Positions 17,344-25,451 are shown, numbered from the stretch's first letter. The stretch: 64,000 nt of DNA from Candidatus Coatesiibacteriota bacterium (GCA_030602715.1 JAUVZD010000001.1:62001-126000); one strand, 5' to 3'. Notes: generated by a model not told the origin, from the letters alone. Program-made: numbers and translations.

Positions 17344-18231
17344 TTGTCTCGGCTCATAAATATCGTCTTATTGGTAACTATCTCGGTCGGTCTGCTGTGG
17401 TTGCTTGGCTGTGCGGCTACAAAAGAAGACATAGAAGACCCAATCGTCGCCCAGGTAGGCGAGGAAAAGCTTTACGCTTCCGACTTGAAGATGATGGTGG
17501 TGGGGCGTAAAGCAATGGTCCAGATGTCCATGCAGAATGATATTACCCCGGAGCTGGTAATGGACGAGTGGATAAACGCCACCCTGATTGCCCAGGAGGC
17601 AAAGCGTCGGGGGCTGGATGAGGATGAGGAGATTCAGAAACTGGTAGATGACTATCTGAAGGGTCTTTTGGGGCAGAAGATGTGGGAGACGGAGATAGAG
17701 GGAAAGGTGGACTCCGTGACCGAAGAAGAGATTATGGAGTTCTATGAAGCGGTCAAGGAGACGGAATACAAGTCCATGTATCCCAAGATGCGCATGTCTC
17801 TGCTCACAGTCAAGGGGTTGGCGGAGGCGGGGGGTTTGGTTGAGCGGGCTCGTGCTGGCGAGGATTTTGCGAAATTGGTGGAGGAACACTCCATCCGCAA
17901 GGACCTGGGCTTGGATGGGGATATGGGTTATCATCGCAAGGAGGAGTTGCCCTTCAAACTTTCCGAGGTAGCCTTCAGTATGAAGGTGGGCGAAGTCAGC
18001 GACCCCATCAAATTTGAGGTGGGATATTCGGTTGTAAAGATAACCGGGAAGGTGGAGGCTGGTGATTATATTCCTTTGGGCGAGAAGGAGAAGGCTCAAT
18101 TGTATGAACGGACTTTATTTGAGAAAAGAAAACAGTATGCCACTGAATTTCTTAATGAGTTGAAGAAAAACACCACGGTCTTCAAGTTTCTCCATAAGTA
18201 TCAGGAGGCTATTGAGGCGACGGAGGAGTAG
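17344..18231 (+). CDS. PpiC/SurA-type peptidyl-prolyl isomerase lipoprotein
   Basis: The 295-residue protein has a lipoprotein signal peptide ending in WLLGC at residues 19-23. It then has a SurA_N-like helical region (VGEEKLYASDLKMMVV) and a PpiC parvulin domain. That domain shows MRMSLLTVKG, ARAGEDFAKLVEEHS, GDMGYHRKEELP and VGEVSDPIKFEVGYSVVKI. Such proteins help fold exported or outer-membrane proteins. The TTG start follows AGGAGGT with normal spacing. It sits between the gcv operon and the microcompartment genes with gaps of 21 and 35 bases and may be co-transcribed with either. Confidence 0.86.
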   Translation: MSRLINIVLLVTISVGLLWLLGCAATKEDIEDPIVAQVGEEKLYASDLKMMVVGRKAMVQMSMQNDITPELVMDEWINATLIAQEAKRRGLDEDEEIQKLVDDYLKGLLGQKMWETEIEGKVDSVTEEEIMEFYEAVKETEYKSMYPKMRMSLLTVKGLAEAGGLVERARAGEDFAKLVEEHSIRKDLGLDGDMGYHRKEELPFKLSEVAFSMKVGEVSDPIKFEVGYSVVKITGKVEAGDYIPLGEKEKAQLYERTLFEKRKQYATEFLNELKKNTTVFKFLHKYQEAIEATEE

Positions 18232-18266
18232 GGACTCCTGAGTAGAGATAATGGGGGGATTTTCGT

Positions 18267-19784
18267 ATGGATGAGGACTTAAAATCAATAGAAGAGGTGC
18301 GGCAACTCTGCCGAAGGGCGATTGTAGCCCAGGAGGAGTTCAACAGTTTCTCCCAGGAGGAGATAGACCGTATCGTCTCCGCCTGCGCAAAAGCCGGGGA
18401 GCAGTCGGCCCTGAAACTGGCGGAGATGGCTGTCGCCGAGACCGGCTTCGGGGTGGTCAAGGACAAGGAGACCAAGAACCTGGTAGCCTCCCGCATGGTC
18501 TATGAGTTTATAAAGGATATGCCCACCCGGGGAATCCTCAGTCGGGACGAAGCGCGCAAAGTTGTCAATATCGCCAGCCCTATGGGTCTGGTCGCCGCCG
18601 TCATCCCTACTACCAACCCCACCTCCACCGCTATATACAAGATACTTATCTCCGTCAAGGCTGGATGTGCCATCATCGTCTCCCCCCATCCGCAAGCCCT
18701 CAAATGCACCCGGGAGGCGACCAGAATAGTGCGGGAGGCGGCGATAGGGGCAGGTGCCCCTGAAGACCTCATCTCCTGCATGTCCTATCCTATGATGGAG
18801 GGCACTCAGGAGTTGATGAGGTGTCCTGAGGTGGCGGTAATACTGGCAACCGGGGGAACTGAGTTGGTGCGGGCGGCAAATATCGCCGGAAAGCCAGCTT
18901 ACGGCGTGGGTCCCGGCAATGTTCCCGCCTACATTGAGAGAAGTGCGGATATTCCGATTGCGGTAAAGAAAATCCTGGAAAGTAAATGCTTTGACAACGG
19001 CACCGTCTGTGCCTGTGAGCAGGCAATTGTGGTGGAGCGGGAAATAGAGCCAGAGGTGCGCCGGGAGTTGCTTGCCAACAATGCCTATTTTATGAGCTCC
19101 AGTGAGATGGGCGCGGTCGGCGATGTGCTGGTTATGCCCACCGGGGGAATCAACCCTCGCCTTGTGGGTCAGCCGGCGGCTTATATCGCCGAAGCGGCTG
19201 GTATTACCGTTCCTCAAGGGACCTCGCTGCTCATGGCCGAGTTGGAGGGCGTCGGTAGCGATTATCCGCTGTCCTGTGAGAAGCTGAGTCCGGTAATGGC
19301 TTATTATGTGGTCGGTGATTGGCAGGAGGCATGTCGGCGCTGTATTGAGATTTTGGAGTTCGGCGGACTGGGCCACACTATGGTTCTACATTCCAGAAAC
19401 GACCGCCTGATAATGGAGTTTGCCATGAAAAAACCGGTATATCGTATTCTGGTGAACACCCCAGCCTCACAAGGGGCAATCGGCGCCACCACCGGTCTTG
19501 AGCCGGCACTTACCCTGGGCTGTGGCACCATGGGTGGAAGCATCACCGCAGACAACATCACCCCCCTGCATCTGATTCACATCAAACGCCTGGCATACGA
19601 TAAGGACGGTCCGCAGCTTCCCACACAGGAGGTCTTTACCCGGCCCCTGGAGGAGGCGGTGAAAGAGCCGGCAGTGGCTGAATCCAGACGGGAAGATGAG
19701 GTGCGGGTAATGGCTAAGACCCTGGACCGTTCGGTGGTGGAGATGGTGGTGCGGGAAGTGCTTGGAGAGAAGGGGCTGCTTTAA
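18267..19784 (+). CDS. CoA-acylating aldehyde dehydrogenase, microcompartment-associated
   Basis: The 505-residue protein resembles EutE/PduP and the N-terminal half of AdhE. It shows SPMGLVAAVIPTTNPTSTAI, ILATGGTELVRAA and the catalytic-cysteine region FDNGTVCACEQAIVV near residue 250, followed by LEPALTLGCGTMGGSIT. It oxidises an aldehyde with NAD and CoA to an acyl-CoA. The last 20 residues (DRSVVEMVVREVLGEKGLL) form a probable amphipathic helix after a charged linker, the usual form of a microcompartment encapsulation peptide. It is the first gene of the compartment locus. The aldehyde substrate is not determined. Confidence 0.9.
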   Translation: MDEDLKSIEEVRQLCRRAIVAQEEFNSFSQEEIDRIVSACAKAGEQSALKLAEMAVAETGFGVVKDKETKNLVASRMVYEFIKDMPTRGILSRDEARKVVNIASPMGLVAAVIPTTNPTSTAIYKILISVKAGCAIIVSPHPQALKCTREATRIVREAAIGAGAPEDLISCMSYPMMEGTQELMRCPEVAVILATGGTELVRAANIAGKPAYGVGPGNVPAYIERSADIPIAVKKILESKCFDNGTVCACEQAIVVEREIEPEVRRELLANNAYFMSSSEMGAVGDVLVMPTGGINPRLVGQPAAYIAEAAGITVPQGTSLLMAELEGVGSDYPLSCEKLSPVMAYYVVGDWQEACRRCIEILEFGGLGHTMVLHSRNDRLIMEFAMKKPVYRILVNTPASQGAIGATTGLEPALTLGCGTMGGSITADNITPLHLIHIKRLAYDKDGPQLPTQEVFTRPLEEAVKEPAVAESRREDEVRVMAKTLDRSVVEMVVREVLGEKGLL

Positions 19785-19841
19785 GTGAAATTTTTTAAAT
19801 ATAACTTGTAGAAAGTGTGAATTCGGAAGGATGGTAAGGTT

Positions 19842-20141
19842 ATGCCCAAAGAAGAGAGGATGGACACCGCCCTGGGAATGGTTGAGACCCGTGGGCTGGT
19901 GGGGTCTATAGAGGCTGCTGACGCTATGGTCAAGGCGGCTAATGTTACCTTAATAGGTAAAGAGAGGGTTGGTGGGGGCTTGGTTACGGTGATGGTGAGG
20001 GGGGATACCGGTGCGGTGAAGGCGGCTACCGAAGCCGGTGCCGCCGCCGCCAATCGGGTAGGGGAACTGCTCTCCGTCCATGTCATTCCCCGCCCCCATG
20101 CGGAGATTGAGCAGATATTGCCCCAATTACCTAAAGAGTAA
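19842..20141 (+). CDS. BMC-H hexameric microcompartment shell protein
   Basis: The 99-residue protein is a single BMC domain close to Pdu[40 protein letters not shown] and [17 protein letters not shown]. It forms the hexagonal facets of the shell. The pore loop reads KERVGGGLV, where PduA has KIGSG, so the residue lining the pore is glycine rather than serine, which may widen the channel. The ATG at 19842 follows GGAAGGATGGTAAGG. It lies between the aldehyde dehydrogenase and the phosphotransacylase genes. Confidence 0.95.
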   Translation: MPKEERMDTALGMVETRGLVGSIEAADAMVKAANVTLIGKERVGGGLVTVMVRGDTGAVKAATEAGAAAANRVGELLSVHVIPRPHAEIEQILPQLPKE

Positions 20142-20181
20142 CCACCGAAATTGAGCAAGAAAGCTTGGGCTGTATAAGTTG

Positions 20182-21030
20182 ATGGAAGCAGTAGAGATAG
20201 AGTCCATTCTTGCTCAGGTGAGGGCTCGCCTGGGGATTTATATGTCACCCGCAAAAGCGGCGCTGGTTCCCATAGGTGTCTCCGGGCGCCATGTCCACCT
20301 GAGTGAGGCTCATCTGGGAAAGCTCTTCGGAGCCGAGCATCGTCTGGTGAAGGTGCGGGAACTGCTCCAGCCGGGGGAGTTTGCCGCCGAGGAGACCGTC
20401 ACCCTTATCGCTCACCAGGGGGTGCTTGAACGGGTGCGGGTGCTGGGACCCACCCGCAGAAAGACCCAGGTAGAGCTTACCTACACCGACAGCAAGACAT
20501 TGGGTTTGGAACTTCCTCTGCACGGCGAGGGAGTCGGGGGGTTGACTTTATGCGGTCCGAAAGGCTCGGTTCACCTGGAAAGTGGGGTGATGCTCTCCAA
20601 GCGCCATCTTCACTGCACCCCTGCTCTGGCGACAAAGATGGGCTTCTGTGACGGTGAGGATATCCTGGCTTTCTGCGGGGATAGGCGTCAGGTGCTGTTT
20701 GATAATGTGTGGGTGCGAGTGAGCCAGAACTATGCCGACGAGCTCCACCTGGATACCGACGAAGCCAATTCCGCCCTGGTTACTACCGGCGATAAAGCCC
20801 TGGTCTTCTCCTCCCCCGGCGGGCAGATGGGAACGGTTGATACGGGTCTTGGAAGGTCAACCCATACCGCCGAGCGCTACGAGGGAGTGTTGACCGAAGA
20901 GGATGTGGTGGCTATGGCCAAGAAGGGTTTGAGCAGGATAGTTGTGGGGAGTCGCACCATAATAACCCCCTTAGCCTGGGACATTGCGCGCCGTCTGAAG
21001 ATACGGATTGAGGGAAAAGAGCTGGTATGA
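20182..21030 (+). CDS. pduL: PduL-type phosphate acyltransferase with C-terminal extra module
   Basis: The 282-residue protein converts acyl-CoA and phosphate to acyl phosphate, recycling CoA inside the compartment. Residues 1-18 form a likely N-terminal encapsulation helix (VEIESILAQVRARLG). The two PduL half-domains carry the zinc-binding histidines in SGRHVHLSEAH and MLSKRHLHCTP, and the ELHLDTDEANSA motif. The typical family length is about 210. Here about 70 extra residues follow, including IITPLAWDIARRLKIRI, which resembles a module in EutT and EutQ. The ATG at 20182 is chosen; a TTG lies one codon upstream and no clear ribosome binding site is seen. Confidence 0.92.
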   Translation: MEAVEIESILAQVRARLGIYMSPAKAALVPIGVSGRHVHLSEAHLGKLFGAEHRLVKVRELLQPGEFAAEETVTLIAHQGVLERVRVLGPTRRKTQVELTYTDSKTLGLELPLHGEGVGGLTLCGPKGSVHLESGVMLSKRHLHCTPALATKMGFCDGEDILAFCGDRRQVLFDNVWVRVSQNYADELHLDTDEANSALVTTGDKALVFSSPGGQMGTVDTGLGRSTHTAERYEGVLTEEDVVAMAKKGLSRIVVGSRTIITPLAWDIARRLKIRIEGKELV

Positions 21031-21509
21031 GCGCAAAGGAAGATGAGGTCTGCTATTACCCCATCGGGGTGATACATTCGCCATACAAGAGGTGCGAGGA
21101 GACACCCATTCAGGGAAGGTTCAATCGGGGTGTGGAGGGCAGAGTTGAGCTTTTCCCCCAGTATGAAGAGGGCTTAAAGGATATTGAGGGCTTCAGCCAC
21201 ATCATCTTGCTTTACTCTTTCCACCTTTCTACCAGCCATCCTCTGTCGGTAATCCCCTTCAGGGATGATGAGCCTCACGGTGTTTTCGCCACCCGCTCTC
21301 CCAGACGCCCAAACAATATCGGCATGAGCATGGTGGAGCTTACCGGGCGGGAGGGGAATATTCTGCACTTTTTGGGCGTGGATGTGGTGGATGGCACGCC
21401 ACTTCTGGACATCAAGCCCTATGTTCCTTCCTTTGATGAGAGTGGAGAGGTGCGCATCGGCTGGCTCACCGACAAGCTGGGCGACAGGGAGGATGAAAAA
21501 TACAGTTGA
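21027..21509 (+). CDS. trmO: TrmO/TsaA family SAM-dependent methyltransferase
   Basis: The 160-residue protein shows YYPIGVIHSPYKRCEETPIQ, FSHIILLYSFHLS, GVFATRSPRRPNNIGMSMVE and DGTPLLDIKPYVPSFD. All are signatures of the family that N6-methylates t6A37 in threonine tRNA using S-adenosylmethionine. It overlaps pduL by four bases (ATGA), and pduS overlaps it by four bases in turn, so it is embedded in the compartment operon. Whether it methylates tRNA or was recruited for something else cannot be told from sequence. Confidence 0.87.
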   Translation: MSAKEDEVCYYPIGVIHSPYKRCEETPIQGRFNRGVEGRVELFPQYEEGLKDIEGFSHIILLYSFHLSTSHPLSVIPFRDDEPHGVFATRSPRRPNNIGMSMVELTGREGNILHFLGVDVVDGTPLLDIKPYVPSFDESGEVRIGWLTDKLGDREDEKYS

Positions 21510-22843
21510 CTCTCAAATTTGTTGAGGTGACGAAAGCGGTGCGGAAGGCGGGAGTGGTTGGAGCCGGGGGAGGTGGTTTCCCCACCCATGTTAAACTTTC
21601 CGCATCCGCCCAGATTTTGATTATAAACGCCGCCGAGTGCGAACCGGGGCTCTCCAAGGACCTCTCCCTGCTCGGGGAGAGACCCGACGACATTCTGACC
21701 CCAGCCCTGAAGATCGCAGACGGTCTGGGAGCTGGGGAGATAATACTGGCACTGAAGGAGAAGCACCGCAAGCTGACCAGAGCACTGGAGAAGCTGCTGT
21801 CCTCGGATGAAAGATACCGCTCCATAAGATTCCTCTCCCTGCCGGATATCTACCCCATCGGTGATGAGTTCCTACTGGTGGAGCTAGCCACCGGGAAAAG
21901 AATCCCTCAGGGGGGACTTCCCCTTGAGGTTGGCTGTGTGGTGCAAAATGTGGAGACGCTTTATAATATCGGTAGGGCACTGCAAGGGAAGCCGGTGGTC
22001 TCCAAGTATATCACCGTTCTTGGGGAAGTGGGCTCCCCGGGGGTCTATCAGGTTCCGGTGGGCATCTCCTTCGGGGAGATAGTCTCAGCTTTAGGGGGAG
22101 CGACCATTGACCATCCCAGGTTGGTCGCCGACGGCTTGATGATGGGGCGTTTGGTGGAGAGTGTTGATGTGGTGGAGAAGACCACATCGGGGCTGTTCGT
22201 CCTTCCTCGCAGTAACCGCAGTGCCGTCCGGATGACCTTTGACCGGGAGCAAGTCCGCAGGCAGGGGAGAAGCGCCTGCGAGCAGTGTCGTCTGTGCACC
22301 GACCTCTGCCCCCGCTATCTTTTGGGCTATGACATCCAGCCCCATCGGGTTATGCAGGGATGGTGCTACTCGCTTTTGGAGACACCGCCGTTGACTATGG
22401 TCTTCAACTGTTCTCAGTGCGGGGTCTGCGAGCAGTATGCCTGTCCCATGGACCTCTCCCCTCGCAGGGTGTGTGTAATACTTCAGGAGGAGCTGACCGC
22501 TCAGGGGGTTAGCGCAGAGGGCTCTCAACCGCCGCCCGATTCTCAGAGCATCTTCCGCTCTGACCGTCTGCTCCCCAACGAGCGTTTGATTGCCAAACTG
22601 GGGCTGAGGGATTATTGTCTGGATGATGATAAAATAAAGGCTCTCACTGCAAATCAGGTTTCCATCCCCCTGGAAGGTCCTTATGGGGGAGAGGCAAAAC
22701 CGAAGGTGAAAGTAGGCGATGAGGTCTCCGTCGGTCAGGTATTGGCAGAGCCGACTGATGACAGGATGGGGCTTGCGGTGCACAGCTCCATCAGCGGGAA
22801 GGTGTGGAAGATTGACCGTAAAATACATATTAGCTCATCATAA
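21506..22843 (+). CDS. pduS: PduS-type flavin/iron-sulfur electron transfer protein (RnfC-like)
   Basis: The 445-residue protein opens with KAGVVGAGGGGFPTHVKL, the NADH/FMN-binding glycine-rich loop of RnfC and PduS, followed by INAAECEPGL. A SLBB-like segment follows, then two 4Fe-4S motifs, CEQCRLCTDLCP and CSQCGVCEQYACP (near residues 253-314). In Salmonella, PduS reduces cobalamin and contacts the shell protein PduT. No cobalamin enzyme is encoded here, so it may instead pass electrons from NADH out through the PduT-like shell protein at 23430. The TTG start overlaps the trmO stop. Confidence 0.9.
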   Translation: MTLKFVEVTKAVRKAGVVGAGGGGFPTHVKLSASAQILIINAAECEPGLSKDLSLLGERPDDILTPALKIADGLGAGEIILALKEKHRKLTRALEKLLSSDERYRSIRFLSLPDIYPIGDEFLLVELATGKRIPQGGLPLEVGCVVQNVETLYNIGRALQGKPVVSKYITVLGEVGSPGVYQVPVGISFGEIVSALGGATIDHPRLVADGLMMGRLVESVDVVEKTTSGLFVLPRSNRSAVRMTFDREQVRRQGRSACEQCRLCTDLCPRYLLGYDIQPHRVMQGWCYSLLETPPLTMVFNCSQCGVCEQYACPMDLSPRRVCVILQEELTAQGVSAEGSQPPPDSQSIFRSDRLLPNERLIAKLGLRDYCLDDDKIKALTANQVSIPLEGPYGGEAKPKVKVGDEVSVGQVLAEPTDDRMGLAVHSSISGKVWKIDRKIHISSS

Positions 22844-22878
22844 GCGACGGCGAGCGGCAGCAAGCGGAGAAGTGTGAG

Positions 22879-23406
22879 ATGGGTCCTTTTGCCATATTCT
22901 TTGCCGTCCATGTCCTCATCAATACCGCCAGTTTGGGGTTGTGGGGTGAGGGTATCTGGGTGGAGGACATCCTCGCCCCGCCCCCGCCCCCACCGGGGGA
23001 GGACGGAACGGTGTTTGAACTCATCAACCAGGAACGGATTGATGTGGGCTTGAGACCCCTGACCTACAGCTCCAAAGTCTCCGTCTTCGCCTGGAAATAT
23101 GCCAATAGGATGATAGATGAGGATTTCTACGGTCATGTGGACCCTCAGGGGAGGGAACTTGCAGAAAGGATTGAGGAGGCGGGGATAACTTATTCCATTG
23201 CCGGGGAGATAATAGCCGAGAACAGCAGCGCATATGGGGCGGTAAAAGCCTGGATGGAGAGCCCCGGTCACCAGGAGCAGATACTGACATCGGATTACAC
23301 CTCTATGGGCATTGGAATAGGTCAGTTTCATCCGTTGCATAAATATTATGTGGTGCTATTTTATCGCCCTTATGAATCTCCGCTTGAGAAATTGATGGGC
23401 TATTGA
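22879..23406 (+). CDS. Exported CAP-domain (SCP/YkwD-like) protein
   Basis: The 175-residue protein has an N-terminal hydrophobic segment (residues 3-22), an all-proline stretch near residue 34-39 and then a CAP domain. The domain shows FELINQERIDVGLRPL, YGHVDPQGRELAERI, GEIIAENSSAYGAV and AWMESPGHQEQIL, with the conserved histidines. CAP domains act outside the cytoplasm in bacteria and their substrates are mostly unknown. An exported protein inside a microcompartment operon is unexpected. Its stop overlaps a TTG that could extend the next gene. Confidence 0.85.
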   Translation: MGPFAIFFAVHVLINTASLGLWGEGIWVEDILAPPPPPPGEDGTVFELINQERIDVGLRPLTYSSKVSVFAWKYANRMIDEDFYGHVDPQGRELAERIEEAGITYSIAGEIIAENSSAYGAVKAWMESPGHQEQILTSDYTSMGIGIGQFHPLHKYYVVLFYRPYESPLEKLMGY

Positions 23407-23429
23407 GCGGGAATCGGAAGGATGGGGAG

Positions 23430-23996
23430 TTGCCAAAAGATGAGCGCAACATAATCGCTTTGGGGATGATGGAGACCCACAGCGTAGCCTTGGGTATAGA
23501 GGCGGCTGACGCCATGGGCAAGGTCGCCGATGTGGAGCTCTTAATGTCCCACACCGCCTGCCCGGGAAAATACCTGACCTTGTTAGGCGGGGAGGTGGCT
23601 GCGGTGCGGGCGGCTGTAGAGGAGGGAGAGAGGGTCGCCGGGGACAGTTTCGTTGACCGTTTCATCCTGCCCAATCCTCACCCGCAGATATTCCCCGCTC
23701 TGGCGGCGACCACCATGCCCGAGGAACTGGACGCCCTGGGCATAATTGAGACCTTCAGCGCTGCTTCCACAGTGGTCGCTGCCGATACCGCCGCAAAAGC
23801 CGCCGCGGTTACCCTGCTGGCGCTCAGGTTGGCTGTGGGTCTGGGAGGAAAGTCCTATGTTCTGCTCACCGGGGAGGTTTCCGCGGTGCGCAGTGCGGTG
23901 GAGGCTGGCGGAAGGGGGGCGGCGGAGGAGGGGCTGTTGCTGGCAAAGGTGGTCATTCCCGCACCTCTCAGCAGGCTGTATAGTCATCTGCTTTGA
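23430..23996 (+). CDS. pduT: Tandem-domain BMC-T shell protein, PduT-like
   Basis: The 188-residue protein holds two BMC domains (about 1-92 and 93-188) and would form a pseudohexameric trimer in the shell. The first domain contains SHTACPGKYL, matching the PduT segment whose cysteine binds a 4Fe-4S cluster at the trimer pore. The second ends VVIPAPLSRLYSHL. I prefer the TTG at 23430, because it sits after GGAAGGATGGGGAG and gives a start MPKDER that mirrors MPKEER of the BMC-H protein. A TTG at 23403 would add nine residues. With PduS it suggests an electron path across the shell. Confidence 0.9.
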   Translation: MPKDERNIIALGMMETHSVALGIEAADAMGKVADVELLMSHTACPGKYLTLLGGEVAAVRAAVEEGERVAGDSFVDRFILPNPHPQIFPALAATTMPEELDALGIIETFSAASTVVAADTAAKAAAVTLLALRLAVGLGGKSYVLLTGEVSAVRSAVEAGGRGAAEEGLLLAKVVIPAPLSRLYSHLL

Positions 23997-24018
23997 TGCG
24001 AATTTTTGAGGGGATAAG

Positions 24019-24789
24019 ATGTCGGTGCTCTCCCTGCAAGATGGAATCATCTACGGACCAATTGACTCCCGCCGGCTGGGAAAGTCGCTGGGCATAAACC
24101 TCCTGCCCACGGGCTACAAGCTCTGCCCCTTCAACTGCGTCTATTGCCACTACGGTTGGACTGATAAGTATTGGCGGAGGAGTGGGAAGGAGAATTTCCC
24201 CGGTGTGGATGAGGTGAAAGATGCCCTGAAGAGGGGACTGGAGTATGCGAGGGAATGTGGTTTGACCATTGATTACATCACCTTCTCCGGCAACGGGGAG
24301 CCGACCACCCATCCCCAATTTGCCCGGATGGTGGAGATGGTCTGGGTGTTGAGGAATGGGTTGTGCCCCTCTGCCAGAATAGCATTGTTGTCCAACTCGG
24401 CTTTGGTGGGGTCGGGGCACATCCGGGAGGCGATAGGGCGGGTGGAGCTTCCCATAATGAAATTGGATGTGGGCAGTCAAGGGCTTCTGGAGAAGGTCAA
24501 TCAGCCGGTCAGGGGAACCGACTTTGAGGAGATAGTCTCCGGACTGGCAATGATTCCGAATATCACCGTTCAGGCTCTCTTCTTAGCTGGAAGGGTGGAC
24601 AACTCCACCCCCCGGGCGGTGGCTGACTGGCAGGGGGCGTTGGAGCGGATAAAGCCCAAGGAGGTGCAGATATACACCACCGACCGACCGACAGCCGAGG
24701 GTGGTATCGTTGCCGTGTCTGATGAGAGGTTGGAGGAGATAGCCCTCCAGACTGCAGAGCTTCTGGGGGTTGAGGTTAGGGTTTATTGA
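24019..24789 (+). CDS. Radical SAM protein
   Basis: The 256-residue protein has GIIYGPIDSRRLGKSLGI followed by the cluster motif CPFNCVYC (C-x3-C-x2-C) at about residue 36, FSGNGEPTTHPQF and PIMKLDVGS. This is the pattern of a widespread family of small radical SAM proteins (COG0731-like) with no settled function. There are no extra C-terminal cysteine clusters. It lies 22 bases after the BMC-T gene and 10 bases before the small module protein, so it is in the compartment operon. It might activate a glycyl radical enzyme or modify a peptide, but nothing here shows which. Confidence 0.83.
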   Translation: MSVLSLQDGIIYGPIDSRRLGKSLGINLLPTGYKLCPFNCVYCHYGWTDKYWRRSGKENFPGVDEVKDALKRGLEYARECGLTIDYITFSGNGEPTTHPQFARMVEMVWVLRNGLCPSARIALLSNSALVGSGHIREAIGRVELPIMKLDVGSQGLLEKVNQPVRGTDFEEIVSGLAMIPNITVQALFLAGRVDNSTPRAVADWQGALERIKPKEVQIYTTDRPTAEGGIVAVSDERLEEIALQTAELLGVEVRVY

Positions 24790-24799
24790 GAGGTGAGTG

Positions 24800-25090
24800 A
24801 TGGTAAAGATTCTGACCATGGATGAGGTGTGCAAGCAGGCGTTGGACGGGGTGGTAGAGGTGGAGAAGGGAACCAAGTTCACCCCCCTGGCGCAGGACTA
24901 CATCTCCGAGAATCAACTTGAGGTGCGGGAGGTTCCCAAAAAGACCACAGTAACCCCCACCCGCAGTGCATCCTCCTATCCCTATTCACCGCCGAAGGCT
25001 CAAGGGGATAATTCCCCCCTGGATGAAGCCAGGCTCGCTGAAGTGGTGCAAGAGGTAATCAGGCGATTGAAGGAGAGGGGTCTGGTCTGA
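24800..25090 (+). CDS. Small microcompartment-linked protein with EutT/EutQ-like module and terminal helix
   Basis: The 96-residue protein has three parts. Residues 1-40 (LTMDEVCKQAL, then TKFTPLAQDYI and LEVRE) align with the C-terminal extension of the PduL protein and recall the N-terminal module of EutT and EutQ. A Pro/Ser/Thr-rich linker follows. The end (LAEVVQEVIRRLKERGLV) is an amphipathic helix like the tail of the aldehyde dehydrogenase. I infer a cargo adaptor or scaffold inside the compartment. The ATG at 24800 follows GAGGTGAG; a GTG one codon earlier is possible. Confidence 0.75.
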   Translation: MVKILTMDEVCKQALDGVVEVEKGTKFTPLAQDYISENQLEVREVPKKTTVTPTRSASSYPYSPPKAQGDNSPLDEARLAEVVQEVIRRLKERGLV

Positions 25091-25091
25091 T

Positions 25092-25451
25092 TTGGATACT
25101 CCATGGCTGTTTGCCCTGCGCATCTGCTCTTATTCCTTCCTATCTGTGGGCGTTATTCTTCTGCTCTTTATCGCCTTCGTCGCAATCGTTCTCGCCCGCC
25201 CCAAAGCGGACCTCAAGCTGAAGGTTCGCCTTTTCCAATATCGCTACTTCGCCCTCTTCCTGGGGGTGATAGCCGCCGTGCTGTTCTTCGTCTCCGCACT
25301 GATAACCACCACCATCACCGATTCTTTAGTGGAGAAGAGATTGCTCCTGGCGCTGTTATCAATCGTCTCCATCGCCTACTTCTTATTGTGGTTGGTGGGT
25401 AGATTTCGGGAGAAAGAATCTGAAAATGAGGGGAAGGAAGATGGTGACTGA
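25092..25451 (+). CDS. Three-helix membrane protein of unknown function
   Basis: The 119-residue protein has hydrophobic segments near residues 8-35, 50-73 and 83-102 and a charged tail (REKESENEGKEDGD). The TTG start lies one base after the stop of the preceding gene, with GAGGGGT about 12 bases upstream. It overlaps the next membrane-protein gene. No family is recognised. Confidence 0.65.
   Translation: MDTPWLFALRICSYSFLSVGVILLLFIAFVAIVLARPKADLKLKVRLFQYRYFALFLGVIAAVLFFVSALITTTITDSLVEKRLLLALLSIVSIAYFLLWLVGRFREKESENEGKEDGD

Noticed and set aside
18285-19376. A 363-codon minus-strand frame inside the aldehyde dehydrogenase gene
   Set aside because: It is the antisense shadow of a strongly supported gene and shows no family features.
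20151-20178. Promoter-like TTGAGC and TATAAG before pduL
   Set aside because: The expected transcript start would fall inside the pduL coding sequence, so it cannot serve that start.
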